64,000 nucleotides of DNA from Ralstonia sp. 25mfcol4.1 (GTDB lineage: Bacteria > Pseudomonadota > Gammaproteobacteria > Burkholderiales > Burkholderiaceae), in assembly GCF_900104095.1 (NCBI RefSeq), contig NZ_FNJO01000001.1, forward strand, positions 372,001 to 436,000. Reading direction: 5' to 3'. Made by a program: the position numbers and the translations under genes. Of this stretch, positions 45,598 through 55,998 are shown piece after piece. The notes beneath the pieces were generated by a model, which was given only the letters and a program-made list of their open reading frames with translations, was not told the DNA's origin and did no database searches. Numbering within the stretch: the stretch's first letter is position 1; every line of letters begins with the position of its first letter.

Positions 45598-46545
45598 TCA
45601 GATAAGGCGCTGCACCGGCGATGCCGCGTCGTTGGCATCGTCGTTGGCAGCGGCCGGGGTCGTTTCGGTGCCCGCGGGCAGGCTGTCGGCCACGCTGTCG
45701 GGCTGGATCGGCGCATACACGGGCTGCGCAGCCCTCACGCGATCGCGCACCAGCGCGGCATATTGCGGATTCATCTCGAAGCCGACAAAGCGCCGGCCGT
45801 GGCGCACGCAGGCCACCGCCGTGGTGCCGCTGCCCGTGAACGGGTCCAGCACCACGCCGCCCGGCGGGCAGCTCGACAGCACCATGCGTTCGACGATCTC
45901 CAGCGGCTTCTGCGTGGGATGATCGGCGCGCTCGGGGTCCTGCCGGTGGATGCGCGGCACGCTCCACAGGTCCTTCGGGTTGTAGCCCACCTCGAGCCAC
46001 TTCTTGCCCTCGAAGCGCGGCCGGCTGCGGGCCTTCTTGGTCTCGGCATCGTACGGAATGCGCACCGGATCGAGGTCGAAGTAGTAGTCGCGCTGCCGGG
46101 CGAAGAAGCCGATGTTGTCGTGCACCGACGAGAACTTGCGCGTGGTGCCGCCCATGCTCGGCACGCGGCGATCCCAGATGATCTCGTTGATCATCGTCAG
46201 CCGCTTCTTGAGCATCACGAACAGCTCGGGCGAGTACTGCCACGTGCAGAACAGGTACAGGGTGCCCTTGGGGGCCAGCTTTGGGATGATGGCATCCATC
46301 CAGCGTTCGGACCATTCCAGGTAGGCGTCGCCCGACAGCAGGTCGGAATCGTTGCCATAGTCCTTGCCCAGGCCATAGGGCGGATCGGCGACGATCAGGT
46401 CGACCGATCCGTCCTCGATGCGCCGGATGCCTTCGAGCGCGTCTTCCTGGTACAGGCGGACGGCTTCGGTGTCGAGGATGTCGAACGGCGCCGCGGCGCC
46501 GCCCTCTTCTGCCGGGGTCGTGGTGTCGGGGGGCAGCGCACGCAT
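45598..46545 (-). CDS. Beta-class DNA methyltransferase (probably adenine-N6), orphan
   Basis: 315-aa type II-like DNA methylase. Motif IV is DPPYGLG (54-60) and comes before motif [14 protein letters not shown] (234-246), the beta-class order. [12 protein letters not shown] (209-220) is also characteristic. DPPY favours adenine-N6, but cytosine-N4 cannot be fully excluded. There is no restriction gene nearby. The start ATG overlaps the trpB stop as TAATG and trpA follows after 17 nt, so it is inside the trp operon. The same placement occurs in Ralstonia and Burkholderia, where I recall a link to GTWWAC methylation; that is memory, not shown here. Confidence 0.9.
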   Translation of the reverse strand: MRALPPDTTTPAEEGGAAAPFDILDTEAVRLYQEDALEGIRRIEDGSVDLIVADPPYGLGKDYGNDSDLLSGDAYLEWSERWMDAIIPKLAPKGTLYLFCTWQYSPELFVMLKKRLTMINEIIWDRRVPSMGGTTRKFSSVHDNIGFFARQRDYYFDLDPVRIPYDAETKKARSRPRFEGKKWLEVGYNPKDLWSVPRIHRQDPERADHPTQKPLEIVERMVLSSCPPGGVVLDPFTGSGTTAVACVRHGRRFVGFEMNPQYAALVRDRVRAAQPVYAPIQPDSVADSLPAGTETTPAAANDDANDAASPVQRLI

Positions 46546-47738
46546 TACAGCTTCAACCCCGCACGTTCGGCCACCGTGTGCATGTCCTTGTCGCCTCGGC
46601 CGGACAGGTTCACGAGCAGCAGCTTGTCCTTGGGCAGCGTCGGCGCCAGCTTGCACGCGTATGCGATGGCATGGCTCGATTCCAGCGCCGGGATGATGCC
46701 TTCGATGCGGCAGCAGTCGTGGAACGCCTTCAACGCTTCGTCATCGGTGATCGGCACATATTGCGCGCGGCCGATGTCCTTGAGCCATGCGTGTTCCGGC
46801 CCCACACCCGGATAGTCCAGCCCGGCCGACACCGAGTGGGTCTCGATGATCTGGCCGTTCTCGTCCTGCAGCAGGTAGGTACGGTTGCCGTGCAGCACGC
46901 CCGGCGACCCGCCGGTCAGCGATGCCGCGTGGCGGCCCGTGTCCAGGCCGTCACCGGCCGCTTCCACGCCGATCAGCTGCACGTCCTTGTGCTCGATGTA
47001 CGGATAGAAAATGCCCATGGCGTTCGAGCCGCCGCCCACGCAGGCGATCACGGCGTCCGGCTGGCGGCCGGTCAGCTCGGGCATCTGCACTTTCGATTCC
47101 TCGCCGATCACGCACTGGAAATCGCGCACCATCATCGGATACGGGTGCGGGCCGGCTACCGTGCCGATGATGTAGAACGTGGTCTCGACGTTGGTCACCC
47201 AGTCGCGCATCGCCTCGTTGAGCGCGTCCTTGAGCGTCTTCGAACCGCTTTCCACGGGCACCACCGTGGCACCCAGCAGCTTCATGCGATAGACGTTGGC
47301 GGCCTGGCGGCGCACGTCCTCCGAGCCCATGTAGACCACGCACTCCATGCCGAAGCGCGCGGCGATGGTCGCCGTGGCCACGCCGTGCTGGCCGGCGCCG
47401 GTCTCGGCGATCACGCGCTTCTTGCCCATGCGCCGGGCCAGCAGCGCCTGGCCGATCACATTGTTGATCTTGTGCGCGCCGGTGTGGTTCAGGTCTTCGC
47501 GCTTGAAGAACAGCTGGGCCCCGCCGAGCGTCTCGCTCCAACGCTGTGCGTGGTAGATCGGCGACGGGCGGCCGACAAAGTGCTTCAGCTCGCGCTGGAA
47601 TTCGGCGTTGAAGTCCGCGTCCTGCTGGTAGTGCGCATAGGCGTCGCGCAACTCGTCCAGCGCGTGGACCAGGGTTTCGGAAACGAAGCTACCGCCATAG
47701 GGGCCGAAATGGCCCCGGGAATCGGGCAAGTCGTACAT
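46545..47738 (-). CDS. trpB: Tryptophan synthase beta chain
   Basis: PLP enzyme that joins indole and serine. The protein is 397 aa from ATG 47738 ([16 protein letters not shown]); a 17-codon extension begins with TTG and is rejected. The PLP lysine is Lys90 in [10 protein letters not shown]. The phosphate-binding loop [10 protein letters not shown] and the Glu in AETGAGQHG are present. It is coupled to the downstream methylase gene. Confidence 0.97.
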   Translation of the reverse strand: MYDLPDSRGHFGPYGGSFVSETLVHALDELRDAYAHYQQDADFNAEFQRELKHFVGRPSPIYHAQRWSETLGGAQLFFKREDLNHTGAHKINNVIGQALLARRMGKKRVIAETGAGQHGVATATIAARFGMECVVYMGSEDVRRQAANVYRMKLLGATVVPVESGSKTLKDALNEAMRDWVTNVETTFYIIGTVAGPHPYPMMVRDFQCVIGEESKVQMPELTGRQPDAVIACVGGGSNAMGIFYPYIEHKDVQLIGVEAAGDGLDTGRHAASLTGGSPGVLHGNRTYLLQDENGQIIETHSVSAGLDYPGVGPEHAWLKDIGRAQYVPITDDEALKAFHDCCRIEGIIPALESSHAIAYACKLAPTLPKDKLLLVNLSGRGDKDMHTVAERAGLKL

Positions 47739-47855
47739 GTCCAGGCTCTCAGGTGGCGCACCACGCACAATGGTGGTGGAGCGCATCAAATTCGGTATCG
47801 GGCGATCGGAGCGACCGGGGGCAATCGGGGATGGCAGCGCAGAGCCGGCGTGGCG

Positions 47856-48578
47856 TTACTGGCCGGCCTGTCCTGCATCCGCCCTGCGCACGGCGCGTAC
47901 GAACGCGGCAATGCGGGCGTGGTCCTTCACACCCTTCGACGCCTCCACGCCGCTGCTGACATCCACGGCATAGGGGCGTACGCGTTCAATCGCACCAGCG
48001 ACGTTTTGCGCGTTCAACCCACCACTCAAAACGATGCGAGGAGCGTCGTTTGCGTGCGGGCTGGTCAGATTGGGCGGAAGCCATTGAGCAGGAATCAGGG
48101 TCCAGTCGAAGACGTGGCCGCCACCGCCATAGCCTTCCACGAAGGCGTCGAGCAACAGGCCGGCGGCGTCACGGTATTGATCGGCGAATTCTACCAAATC
48201 AAGCCCCGGCTGGACACGTGCGGCACGCACAAACGGCAGCCTGCAGCGGCGCGCAATCTCGGTGCATTGCTGCGCCGTTTCGTCGCCGTGGAACTGGAGT
48301 AGCGTCAACGGCACACGCTCGGTGACATGCGCCACTTCCTCGGCATCGGCGTTGACGAACAGACCGGTCACAGTGACGAAAGGCGGCACCTGCTCGGCCA
48401 GGGCGGCCGCTCGCGCCACATCCACGAAGCGGGGACTCTTGTCGTAGAACACCAGGCCGATGGCATCGGCGCCGGCGTCAACGGCCGCGCGCACGTCCTC
48501 CGGACGCGTCAGCCCGCAGATCTTGATGCGGGTGCGGGGCGGCACGGGGCCGGAATCAGGCGCCATTGTCGGGACCAT
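47856..48578 (-). CDS. trpF: Phosphoribosylanthranilate isomerase
   Basis: Third step of the tryptophan pathway. The product is 240 aa from ATG 48578, chosen because GGAG lies nine bases upstream; this start overlaps truA by 23 nt. ATG 48566 is a shorter option. The catalytic Cys lies in [13 protein letters not shown] and the Asp in LLLDAF. The C-terminus [15 protein letters not shown] binds phosphate. The separated trpF-trpB-trpA group is standard in this family; trpE, G, D and C are elsewhere. Confidence 0.94.
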   Translation of the reverse strand: MVPTMAPDSGPVPPRTRIKICGLTRPEDVRAAVDAGADAIGLVFYDKSPRFVDVARAAALAEQVPPFVTVTGLFVNADAEEVAHVTERVPLTLLQFHGDETAQQCTEIARRCRLPFVRAARVQPGLDLVEFADQYRDAAGLLLDAFVEGYGGGGHVFDWTLIPAQWLPPNLTSPHANDAPRIVLSGGLNAQNVAGAIERVRPYAVDVSSGVEASKGVKDHARIAAFVRAVRRADAGQAGQ

Positions 48579-49386
48579 CGGCAAATACTCCGTGGAAGAA
48601 GCTGGCGGACGCGTCCGCCGTGGGTAGCTGGTACGGCTCAGGATACTTCACGTCGACCAGGTACAGCCCGTCGGGCATGAACGTCGGGGCGGCTTTCTGC
48701 CGGTTGCGGCCGGCCAGCACCTCGGCCATCCATTCGGCCGGGTAACGACCCCGCCCCACCGCCACCAGGCAGCCCATCAGGTTGCGCACCATGTGGTGCA
48801 GGAAGGCGCTGGCCCGGAAGCGCAGGAACACCCAGTTGCCGTCGTCCCGGATCGTCACGTCGTACATCGTCTTGACCGGCGACTTGGCCTGGCACTCGGC
48901 CGCCCGGAACGCCGAGAAGTCATGCTCGCCCAGCAGGCAGGCGGCCGCCGCGCGCATCGCGTCGACATCGAGCCGCTGGCCCGGCGGCAGCATCTGGTAG
49001 CCGGCGCGGCTGTGGATCATCGGCACGCGGTGCGGGCCGGTGTACAGCGCGTAGTAATACATCCGCTCGTAGGCGAGGAAGCGCGCATGGAAGCCGTCAT
49101 CGACCGGCTCGGCCCATTGCAGCGCGATGGACGGCGGCAGGAACGCGTTGACGCCGCGCACCCACGAGAACTTGTCGCGATCCAGCTCGGTATCGAGGTG
49201 GATCACCTGGCCCAGCGCATGCACGCCGGTATCGGTCCGCCCCGCCACCGTGGTCAGCAGGCGCGTTCCGGCAAAACGCTCGATGGCGTCTTCCAGGTGG
49301 TCCTGCACGGTGTTGCGGTGGGGCTGCGACTGCCAGCCGGAAAAGGCCGAACCGTCGTAGTGGAGTCCGATGGCGATGCGATTCAT
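48556..49386 (-). CDS. truA: tRNA pseudouridine(38-40) synthase
   Basis: Modifies positions 38-40 of the anticodon stem. The protein is 276 aa from ATG 49386 ([21 protein letters not shown]); the 27-codon extension would read through the fimV terminator and is rejected. The catalytic Asp is Asp52 in [25 protein letters not shown] (about 193-207) is typical. It heads the truA-trpF-trpB-methylase-trpA run. Confidence 0.95.
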   Translation of the reverse strand: MNRIAIGLHYDGSAFSGWQSQPHRNTVQDHLEDAIERFAGTRLLTTVAGRTDTGVHALGQVIHLDTELDRDKFSWVRGVNAFLPPSIALQWAEPVDDGFHARFLAYERMYYYALYTGPHRVPMIHSRAGYQMLPPGQRLDVDAMRAAAACLLGEHDFSAFRAAECQAKSPVKTMYDVTIRDDGNWVFLRFRASAFLHHMVRNLMGCLVAVGRGRYPAEWMAEVLAGRNRQKAAPTFMPDGLYLVDVKYPEPYQLPTADASASFFHGVFADGPDNGA

Positions 49387-49402
49387 GAATGTGGCGATGC
49401 CC

Positions 49403-49440
49403 AAAAACAAAATGCGCCGGAAGGGACGCTTCCGGCGCAT
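49403..49440 (-). terminator. Intrinsic terminator between fimV and truA
   Basis: On the minus strand ATGCGCCGGAAG and CTTCCGGCGCAT form a perfect 12-bp stem with a 5-nt loop, followed by TTTGTTTTTGG. It lies 89 nt past the fimV stop and only 17 nt before the truA start. Confidence 0.85.
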
Positions 49441-49529
49441 CGCTTCGGGCTGCGGCACCCGTGTCAACGGCGTGCCGCAAACCCTGCATCATACCGGCCT
49501 TTGGGTCGGAACCCGCAGGCCAGCCCGCA

Positions 49530-52364
49530 TCAGGCCACGTCGCGCAGCAGCGTGCGAGCCTCGGTCTGCAGCGGGTCTTCCGACTGCTCCACCACTTCCT
49601 GCAGCAGTTCGCGGGCACCTTCCTTGTCACCGATCTCGATGTAGGCGCGCGCCAGGTCGAGCTTGATCTGCATGTCGCGGCTGCCGTCCATGCCCGTGGC
49701 CGACAGCGTGCTGGCGGAAACGCCATGCGTCGAGTCGCCATTGCCCTCGGACGTGACACGGGTCAGGTCGATCGGCTCGACCAGCTTGCCGTTCTGGAGC
49801 ATCGTCGGCGCGGGCAGCGGCACGGTCGACGCCGTCAGCGACGGCGCCTCGAACGTGGCCACCGAAGCCGGCTCTGCCGCCACGGCAGCACCCGGGCTCC
49901 CGGCATTCAGGTCCAGCGACAGGCTGGACATGTCGAACTCCAGCGGACGCGAGCGCGTCGGCGTATCAAGTGCCGGCACCCCGCCTGCGGGCAGGTCCAG
50001 GCCGGCGTCATGGCTTTCGTCCAGAACGTCGTCCAGACGCGCCACCGGTTCCGCAAGGTGCTCGTTACCGAATACCAGCGAGGCCGATTCCGGTGCCACG
50101 ATGGGCTCCCCCGGCGCGGGCGCGGGGAAGGCATCGAGCGGCAGCGCCAGGTCGGGCATGGCCGATGCGTGGGGGGCCTGCTGCATCGACTGTGCAGGAT
50201 CCTGCGTGCGCCACTGGTCGGCCACCGGCGTCGTCGTATCGGCTTCCGCCGTCGCGTCGGGCGCCACCGACAGGTACAGCGCGTTGCCCGGATCCAGCCT
50301 GCGACCCATTTCCGCGACCTGTTGCCAGTCCGCGCCTTGTCCGCCTACCTGGGCGAACATTTCTTCTGCGATCACTCGGAAACCTTCCACATCCTGACGA
50401 GTGTTGTAAATCTCCAGCAGCTTCAGGCGGATGGCCTGGCGCTCCGGATTCTGTTGCAACGCTTCGCGCAGGATTTCCTCGGCCTGCACGTCGCGTCCAT
50501 ACGCGATGTACACCTCGGCCTCGGCAATCGGATCCACTTCCGTCGCTTCGGGCGAGTTGTTGCCGATGCGGAAGTCGGCGCCAAACACGCTGTGCTGCGA
50601 CGTGTCGACGCTCTGGCCACCGGCGGTGCCGAACAACGAGTGTCCGCCCGCCATGACCGTGCTTTCCTGGGACAGGATGCTGTCACCGAATCCGGTGTTT
50701 TCGCCCGCCTTCTGCTTCTGGCGGCGGCGATAGTACGCATATCCGCCAAGCAACGCAACCAGCACTCCCGCGCCCGGCAGCAGCATCGGGTTGGCGAGCA
50801 GTTCGTCGAGGAACGACGGCTGGGGCATCGGCTGGATGACCGGCGGCGTCTTTTTCGCGACGACCGGCGCCGAGGCGGCGGCTGCCGGTGCCGAAGCGCC
50901 TGCCTGCGGGGCGGACGCAGCAGCGGCAGCTTGCGGTGCCGACGCTGCAGCCGCGGCCGGGGCGGCCGCTGCGGGTTCCGGCGTAGCGGTGCTCGGGGCA
51001 TCCGCGGCCTTGGCCGGCTCGGCCGGCACCACGGTCGGCGCAGGCGCGGCAGTATCGGCTGCCTTGCCAGCCGCCGGCGCGGCCGCGGCCGCAGCGGTGG
51101 CAGCGGTGGCAGCGGCAGCCTTGGCGCCCTGGTTGTTCTGGCTGTTCTGGTTGAGCTTGGCGATCTCCGCGTTCTTCAGCTCCATCAGGCGCTGCATGTC
51201 GGAGATGTTCTTCTCGAGATCGGCGACGCGCGATTCGGCGTCCTTCAGCTTGCGCTGGCTGGCCACGTCGGCTTCCGCCTTAGCCTGCGCGCCCTTCTCG
51301 GCCTTCGACAGCTTCAGTTCGTCACGCGGACCCGCGTTGGGCACCGTGGTGTCCTGCACCCGCGCGGTCACGTTGCCCGACTGCTCGCGGCCCGAACCGG
51401 CTTCCACCGACTTGGCGGCCGCCGCCGCGGCCAGGCGGCTGCGGTAGCTGTCGAAACCCTGCGTACGCGCCACCACTTCGCGGCGCGCTTCCCGCGGGCT
51501 CACCGACTGGGCCTGCTGGGCGCTCGGCACCTTCAGCACGGCGCCGGACTTGATCCGGTTGATGTTCCCGCCGATGAAGGCATTGGGGTTGTTGCGGTAG
51601 AGCGCCAGCAGCATCTGCTCCAGCGATACCGAATCCACGCCCTGCGAGGCATCGCCGGCGATGCCATACAGCGTGTCGCCTTGCTGGACCGTGTAGCTGC
51701 CATTGGCGGCGGTGCCATCGGCCACGGCGACCGGCGCGGCAGCGCGGCGCGGCTGACGGGCCGGGGCGGGGGCCGGGGCTGCCGTCGGCGCGGGGGCCGC
51801 GGCGGCAGGCGCGCCGGCGACGGGGGCCGGAGCGGGGACTGCCGACGGCGATGCGTCCGGCGTGGCGGCCTGCACCACGGTGGTGGGCGAGAACGCCTGG
51901 TTCGACGGCTTGGCGCCGGCCGGATCCAGCAGGAACGTATAGGCGCGCGTGATCTTGCCGCTGGACCAGCTCATGTCGACCAGGATGTCGACGAACGGCT
52001 CGCTGAGCGGCTGGTTGGACCGGACGGTGGCCACATAGGTACCGTTCGGACGCTTCTGCACGTCGAGCTTCACGGTCGAAATGGCCGACAGATAAGTCAG
52101 CCCGGCGCGCGAATAGGCGGACGGCGCGGCCAGCTTGACAGCCAGGCTGTCAGCTTCCTCGGGCGTCACGCCGGTGATATCGATTTCAGCCTGGAGCGGT
52201 TGCCCCAGATTGGATTGAACCCTTAATTGTCCGAACCCCGCGGCATACGCGGCAGGCTGCGCAAGCAGCAGACCAGCAGCCGTGATGGCCAGCGTTGACC
52301 AGCGCTGACGGACAGTAGGCGCATCTTTCCGGCGATGTAGGCTCACACTCACCTCGTGCTCCAT
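49530..52364 (-). CDS. fimV: FimV-like peptidoglycan-binding pilus assembly protein
   Basis: Large inner-membrane protein needed for type IV pilus and polar assembly in pseudomonads. The product is 944 aa. After a signal peptide (about 1-41) comes the FimV N-terminal domain (FGQLRVQSNLGQPLQAEID). A LysM peptidoglycan-binding domain follows (about 222-285, SYTVQQGDTLYGIAG), then a coiled coil (about 365-405) and Ala/Pro-rich linkers. One transmembrane helix (about 530-548) is followed by a TPR-containing cytoplasmic region and the C-terminal FimV domain (KLDLARAYIEIGDKEGARELL). ATG 52364 lacks a clear ribosome site; a GTG five codons in is possible. It lies between asd and truA. Confidence 0.93.
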   Translation of the reverse strand: MEHEVSVSLHRRKDAPTVRQRWSTLAITAAGLLLAQPAAYAAGFGQLRVQSNLGQPLQAEIDITGVTPEEADSLAVKLAAPSAYSRAGLTYLSAISTVKLDVQKRPNGTYVATVRSNQPLSEPFVDILVDMSWSSGKITRAYTFLLDPAGAKPSNQAFSPTTVVQAATPDASPSAVPAPAPVAGAPAAAAPAPTAAPAPAPARQPRRAAAPVAVADGTAANGSYTVQQGDTLYGIAGDASQGVDSVSLEQMLLALYRNNPNAFIGGNINRIKSGAVLKVPSAQQAQSVSPREARREVVARTQGFDSYRSRLAAAAAAKSVEAGSGREQSGNVTARVQDTTVPNAGPRDELKLSKAEKGAQAKAEADVASQRKLKDAESRVADLEKNISDMQRLMELKNAEIAKLNQNSQNNQGAKAAAATAATAAAAAAPAAGKAADTAAPAPTVVPAEPAKAADAPSTATPEPAAAAPAAAAASAPQAAAAASAPQAGASAPAAAASAPVVAKKTPPVIQPMPQPSFLDELLANPMLLPGAGVLVALLGGYAYYRRRQKQKAGENTGFGDSILSQESTVMAGGHSLFGTAGGQSVDTSQHSVFGADFRIGNNSPEATEVDPIAEAEVYIAYGRDVQAEEILREALQQNPERQAIRLKLLEIYNTRQDVEGFRVIAEEMFAQVGGQGADWQQVAEMGRRLDPGNALYLSVAPDATAEADTTTPVADQWRTQDPAQSMQQAPHASAMPDLALPLDAFPAPAPGEPIVAPESASLVFGNEHLAEPVARLDDVLDESHDAGLDLPAGGVPALDTPTRSRPLEFDMSSLSLDLNAGSPGAAVAAEPASVATFEAPSLTASTVPLPAPTMLQNGKLVEPIDLTRVTSEGNGDSTHGVSASTLSATGMDGSRDMQIKLDLARAYIEIGDKEGARELLQEVVEQSEDPLQTEARTLLRDVA

Positions 52365-52570
52365 TTATGGTTTTTAGTAGCAGAAATTAACCCGATCCCA
52401 ACAAATGGCTGGCTGGCGGGCGACGAAACGGACAGGCTTGATACCCGCCCTGCTGCGCGCCCAATGTCGCGGCCGTGCATCCCCGATGCATGGTGGCGAT
52501 GACCCCGTGGCCCAGCGCATGCCGGCTGTATTGTGACGCAAGCCTGCGAAAAAAAGCGTTCGGGATGCGA

Positions 52571-52596
52571 CAACGCCGCGCACAGGCGCGGCGTTG
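52571..52596 (-). terminator. Hairpin downstream of asd
   Basis: CAACGCCGCGC and GCGCGGCGTTG form a perfect 11-bp stem with a 4-nt loop, 60 nt past the asd stop. On the minus strand seven Ts follow, but only after 17 nt, so it is not a canonical terminator. The rest of the 292-nt asd-fimV gap holds nothing clear. Confidence 0.5.
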
Positions 52597-52656
52597 CTTG
52601 GAAAGCGGCAGATTCTGTTGCCTCCCTGCAACGAAAGCAGCGAGGCAATCCGGGGG

Positions 52657-53793
52657 TCAACCCTCGATCAGAATGCGCAGCATACGCCGCAGGGGCTCGG
52701 CGGCGCCCCACAGCAGCTGGTCACCAACGGTGAAGGCGGACAGGTACTCGCCGCCCATCTGCATCTTGCGCAGACGGCCGACCGGAATCGTCAGCGTGCC
52801 CGTCACGGCGGCCGGCGTCAGGTCCTTCATGCTGGCTTCGCGCGTGTTCGGCACGACCTTGGCCCACTGGTTGTTGGCGGCCAGCATGCCTTCGATCTCG
52901 TCCAGCGGCACATCGCGGCGCAGCTTGATAGTGAGCGCTTGCGAGTGGCAGCGCATCGCGCCAATCCGCACGCACAGGCCGTCCACGGCGATCGGGCTGG
53001 CGCCGGTGGCACCGACGAAGCCTTCGCCACGCCCGAGGATCTTGTTGGTCTCGGCGCCGCCCTTCCATTCTTCCTTGGAAACGCCGTTGCCCAGGTCCTT
53101 GTCGATCCACGGAATCAGGTTGCCGGCCAGCGGCACGCCAAACTGTTTGGTTTCGTCAGCCGACAGGCCGTGCTGGGTCGACAGGATCTGGCGGTCGATT
53201 TCCAGGATGGCCGATGCGGGGTTGTCCAGCAGCGGCTTGACCGCGGCGTTCAGCGTGCCGAACTGCGTCAGCAGCTCGCGCATGTGCTGGGCACCGCCGC
53301 CCGAAGCGGCCTGGTACGTCATCGAGGTCATCCACTCGATCAGGTCATGCTCGAACAGGCCGCCCAGGCCCATCATCATGCAGCTGACCGTGCAGTTGCC
53401 GCCGATGAAGTTCTTGACGCCCTTGGACAGCGCGTCCTTGATCACACCGAGGTTCACCGGATCCAGGACGATGATGGCATCGTCCTTCATGCGCAGCGAC
53501 GAGGCGGCATCGATCCAGTAGCCGTTCCAGCCAGCGGCGCGCAGGCGCGGGAACACATCGTTCGTGTAGTCGCCGCCCTGGGCGGTGAGCACGACGTCGC
53601 ACTTCTTCAGTGCTTCGATGTCGTTCGCATCTTTCAGCGTGGTTTCGTTCCTGGCCATGGCCGGGGCCTTGCCGCCAGCGTTGGACGTGCTGAAGAAAAC
53701 GGGCTCGATATGGTCGAAATCGCCCTCTTCCTGCATGCGCTGCATCAGGACGCTGCCGACCATTCCTCGCCAACCGACGAGACCTACAATCAT
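52657..53793 (-). CDS. asd: Aspartate-semialdehyde dehydrogenase
   Basis: Reduces aspartyl phosphate for lysine, threonine, methionine and diaminopimelate synthesis. The protein is 378 aa. The NADP loop is [12 protein letters not shown] and the catalytic Cys is Cys134 in [10 protein letters not shown]; the substrate histidine lies in [11 protein letters not shown]. This is the gram-negative form, like E. coli Asd. It lies between leuB and fimV, a conserved position in the family. Confidence 0.97.
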   Translation of the reverse strand: MIVGLVGWRGMVGSVLMQRMQEEGDFDHIEPVFFSTSNAGGKAPAMARNETTLKDANDIEALKKCDVVLTAQGGDYTNDVFPRLRAAGWNGYWIDAASSLRMKDDAIIVLDPVNLGVIKDALSKGVKNFIGGNCTVSCMMMGLGGLFEHDLIEWMTSMTYQAASGGGAQHMRELLTQFGTLNAAVKPLLDNPASAILEIDRQILSTQHGLSADETKQFGVPLAGNLIPWIDKDLGNGVSKEEWKGGAETNKILGRGEGFVGATGASPIAVDGLCVRIGAMRCHSQALTIKLRRDVPLDEIEGMLAANNQWAKVVPNTREASMKDLTPAAVTGTLTIPVGRLRKMQMGGEYLSAFTVGDQLLWGAAEPLRRMLRILIEG

Positions 53794-54090
53794 GACTTAC
53801 CTCGGATGTGATGTGAACTTCCCCGCCATTTTCCTCGCCCGGCGTGGCTGCGCGGGGAAGACGGGCAGGCACGACGAACGATCTAGGGGATCGTTTTGGT
53901 AATGGTTTTAATCGTCGTTGCGGTCAGGCCGAGCGAATCCGCGCCGATCGTGCCGCGGATAGCGGTGCGAGCAGCGGAGGCAGTCAGGAGGGACTGGTGG
54001 AATCGGGCCATGACGGGAGAGTCTACACGAATTTGCGGCGCTGCCGCAGGGGAAATGCGGGTGTTTTCGTGCTGGCAACGGGACTTCCTG

Positions 54091-54112
54091 CCTCTGCCGC
54101 GTGCGGCAGAGG
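54091..54112 (-). repeat. Hairpin-family copy C2
   Basis: Perfect 10-bp arms CCTCTGCCGC and GCGGCAGAGG with a 2-nt centre. It resembles copies C1 and D (CCCCTCTSCCGC on the minus strand) and has the same orientation. Confidence 0.7.
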
Positions 54113-54116
54113 GGTC

Positions 54117-54181
54117 GGGGAAGAGGGAATTGAGCATCAAATTGCGCATTTCGCACTTTCAGGCGCCCCGCCCTCTTCCCC
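54117..54181. repeat. 11-bp inverted repeat between hairpin copies C1 and C2
   Basis: GGGGAAGAGGG (54117-54127) and CCCTCTTCCCC (54171-54181), 43 nt apart, exactly between the two hairpin copies. The loop contains no ORF. Confidence 0.75.
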
Positions 54182-54211
54182 GCCCCCTCCCCCGCGTTGC
54201 GGGAGAGGGGC
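54182..54211 (-). repeat. Hairpin-family copy C1 (downstream of leuB)
   Basis: On the minus strand, 22 nt past the leuB stop: GCCCCTCTCCCGC pairs with GCGGGGGAGGGGGC with small imperfections. Same orientation as the other copies; no U-tract. Confidence 0.7.
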
Positions 54212-54233
54212 GCAACACCGTCGGTGCCTGGCG

Positions 54234-55301
54234 TTACAGCGCAGCCAGCACCGCTTCGCCCATTTCCTTCGTGCCAACCTGCTTGCAGCCCGGCGTCAGG
54301 ATGTCGCCGGTACGGTAGCCCTGTGCCAGCACCTTTTTGACGGCGTTCTCGATGCGGTCGGCCTGTTCGGCGCGGTTCAGCGAGTAGCGCAGCATCATCG
54401 CGGCGGACAGGATCGTAGCCAGCGGGTTGGCCACGCCCTTGCCGGCGATATCGGGCGCGGAACCGTGCGACGGTTCGTACAGGCCCTTGTTGTTGGCGTC
54501 GAGCGAAGCCGACGGCAGCATGCCGATCGAGCCCGTCAGCATGGCGGCCTCGTCCGACAGAATGTCGCCGAACATGTTGCCGGTGACGATCACGTCGAAG
54601 CTCTTCGGCGCCTTCACCAGCTGCATCGCGGCGTTGTCCACGTACATGTGCGACAGCTCGACGTCCGGATATTCCTTGCTGACATCGATCACGATGTCCT
54701 TCCAGAACTGGAACGTCTCCAGCACGTTGGCCTTGTCCACGCTGCACAGCTTCTTGCCGCGCTTGGCGGCCGCCTGGAACGCCACATGGGCGATGCGGCG
54801 GATTTCCGGCTCGCTGTAGCGCATCGTGTCGAAGCCTTCGCGAGCGCCCTTGAACAGGCCGTCCGGCGCCTCGCGCACGCCGCGCGGCTGGCCGAAGTAG
54901 ATGTCGCCGTTCAGTTCGCGCACGATCAGGATGTCCAGGCCGGCCACCAGCTCGGGCTTCAGGCTCGAGGCGCCGGTCAGTTCCGGATAGCAGATCGCCG
55001 GGCGGAAGTTGGCGAACAGCTGCAGGTGCTTGCGCAGGCCCAGGATGGCCTGCTCGGGGCGCAGCGGACGCTCCAGGCTGTCGTACTTCCAGTCGCCCAC
55101 GGCGCCGAACAGGATGGCGTCGGCATCCTTGGCCAGCTTCAGCGTGTTTTCCGGCAGCGGGTGGCCTTCGGCCTCGTAGCCGGCGCCGCCCACCGGGGCG
55201 GTTTCCATTTCAAACTTCTCGTCAAGGGCGTTCAGCACCTTGACGGCTTCGGCAATGATCTCGGGACCGATGCCGTCGCCCGGCAGGACTGCAATCTTCA
55301 T
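54234..55301 (-). CDS. leuB: 3-isopropylmalate dehydrogenase
   Basis: Oxidative decarboxylation in leucine synthesis. The product is 355 aa. The start [14 protein letters not shown] is diagnostic. Substrate and metal residues lie in [18 protein letters not shown] and [11 protein letters not shown]; the NAD region is [13 protein letters not shown]. It is the last gene of leuC-ecn-leuD-leuB and begins 37 nt after leuD. Confidence 0.97.
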   Translation of the reverse strand: MKIAVLPGDGIGPEIIAEAVKVLNALDEKFEMETAPVGGAGYEAEGHPLPENTLKLAKDADAILFGAVGDWKYDSLERPLRPEQAILGLRKHLQLFANFRPAICYPELTGASSLKPELVAGLDILIVRELNGDIYFGQPRGVREAPDGLFKGAREGFDTMRYSEPEIRRIAHVAFQAAAKRGKKLCSVDKANVLETFQFWKDIVIDVSKEYPDVELSHMYVDNAAMQLVKAPKSFDVIVTGNMFGDILSDEAAMLTGSIGMLPSASLDANNKGLYEPSHGSAPDIAGKGVANPLATILSAAMMLRYSLNRAEQADRIENAVKKVLAQGYRTGDILTPGCKQVGTKEMGEAVLAAL

Positions 55302-55338
55302 GTGTCTTCCTATATAGGTGTGATCCGGTCGATCCGGC

Positions 55339-55989
55339 TCAGCCGACCACGCGGTTGCCCAGCCACGGCATCTTCGTCAGACGCTCGGCTTCGTAGGACT
55401 TGATCTTGTCCTTCTGGCGCAGTGTCAGGCCGATATCGTCAAAACCGTTCAGCATGCAGTACTTGCGGAACGGGGCGATGTCGAATGCATAGCTGTCGCC
55501 ACCCGGTGTGACCACGACCTGCTTGTCGAGGTCGATGGTCAGCTTGTAGCCCGGGAACGCCAGCGTCTCGTTGAACAGGCGGTCGACCTGCAGGTCGGTC
55601 AGCGCCACCGGCAGCAGGCCGTTCTTGTAGCAGTTGTTGAAGAAGATATCGGCAAAGCTCGGCGCGATGACCGCGCGGAAGCCGTACTGCGTGAGCGCCC
55701 ACGGGGCGTGCTCGCGCGAGCTGCCGCAGCCGAAGTTGTTGCGTGCCAGCAGGATCGATGCGCCCTGGTAGCGCGGCTGGTTCAGCACGAAATCCGGGTT
55801 CAACGGACGCTTGCTGTTGTCCTGGCCGGGCTGGCCCACGTCCTTGTAGCGCCATTCGTCGAACAGGTTCGGACCAAAGCCCGTGCGCTTGATCGACTTC
55901 AGGAACTGCTTCGGGATGATCGCGTCCGTATCGACGTTTTCGCGATCGAGCGGCGCCGCGAGGCCGCTGTGTACGGTGAACTTATCCAT
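55339..55989 (-). CDS. leuD: 3-isopropylmalate dehydratase, small subunit
   Basis: Swivel-domain subunit that forms isopropylmalate isomerase with LeuC. The product is 216 aa. It has [18 protein letters not shown] (about 14-31) and the phosphate/substrate loop [14 protein letters not shown]. It starts 9 nt after the lipoprotein gene. Confidence 0.96.
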   Translation of the reverse strand: MDKFTVHSGLAAPLDRENVDTDAIIPKQFLKSIKRTGFGPNLFDEWRYKDVGQPGQDNSKRPLNPDFVLNQPRYQGASILLARNNFGCGSSREHAPWALTQYGFRAVIAPSFADIFFNNCYKNGLLPVALTDLQVDRLFNETLAFPGYKLTIDLDKQVVVTPGGDSYAFDIAPFRKYCMLNGFDDIGLTLRQKDKIKSYEAERLTKMPWLGNRVVG

Positions 55990-55998
55990 GATGTGTCC

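Larger units (their letters stand above)
53794..54233. other. leuB-asd intergenic region with three inverted repeats
   Basis: 440 nt. The part nearest asd (53794-54090) holds no gene or promoter I can support. The part nearest leuB holds CCTCTGCCGC / GCGGCAGAGG (54091-54112), an 11-bp inverted repeat GGGGAAGAGGG (54117-54127) / CCCTCTTCCCC (54171-54181), and the hairpin copy at 54182-54211, packed end to end. Confidence 0.7.

Noticed and set aside
45581..46315. In-frame extension that would fuse trpA to an upstream polypeptide
   Set aside because: It runs over the methylase gene, which has full motifs; TrpA starts at its normal residue.
49389..52226. 945-codon open frame antisense to fimV
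   Set aside because: Same GC-bias effect; product is Arg/Gly/His rich without domains, while fimV has LysM, membrane and FimV domains.
53883..54149. 88-codon minus-strand frame in the leuB-asd gap
   Set aside because: No ribosome site and no recognisable family; its upstream half overlaps the hairpin repeats. The 42-aa end part (from about 54011) cannot be excluded but lacks support.
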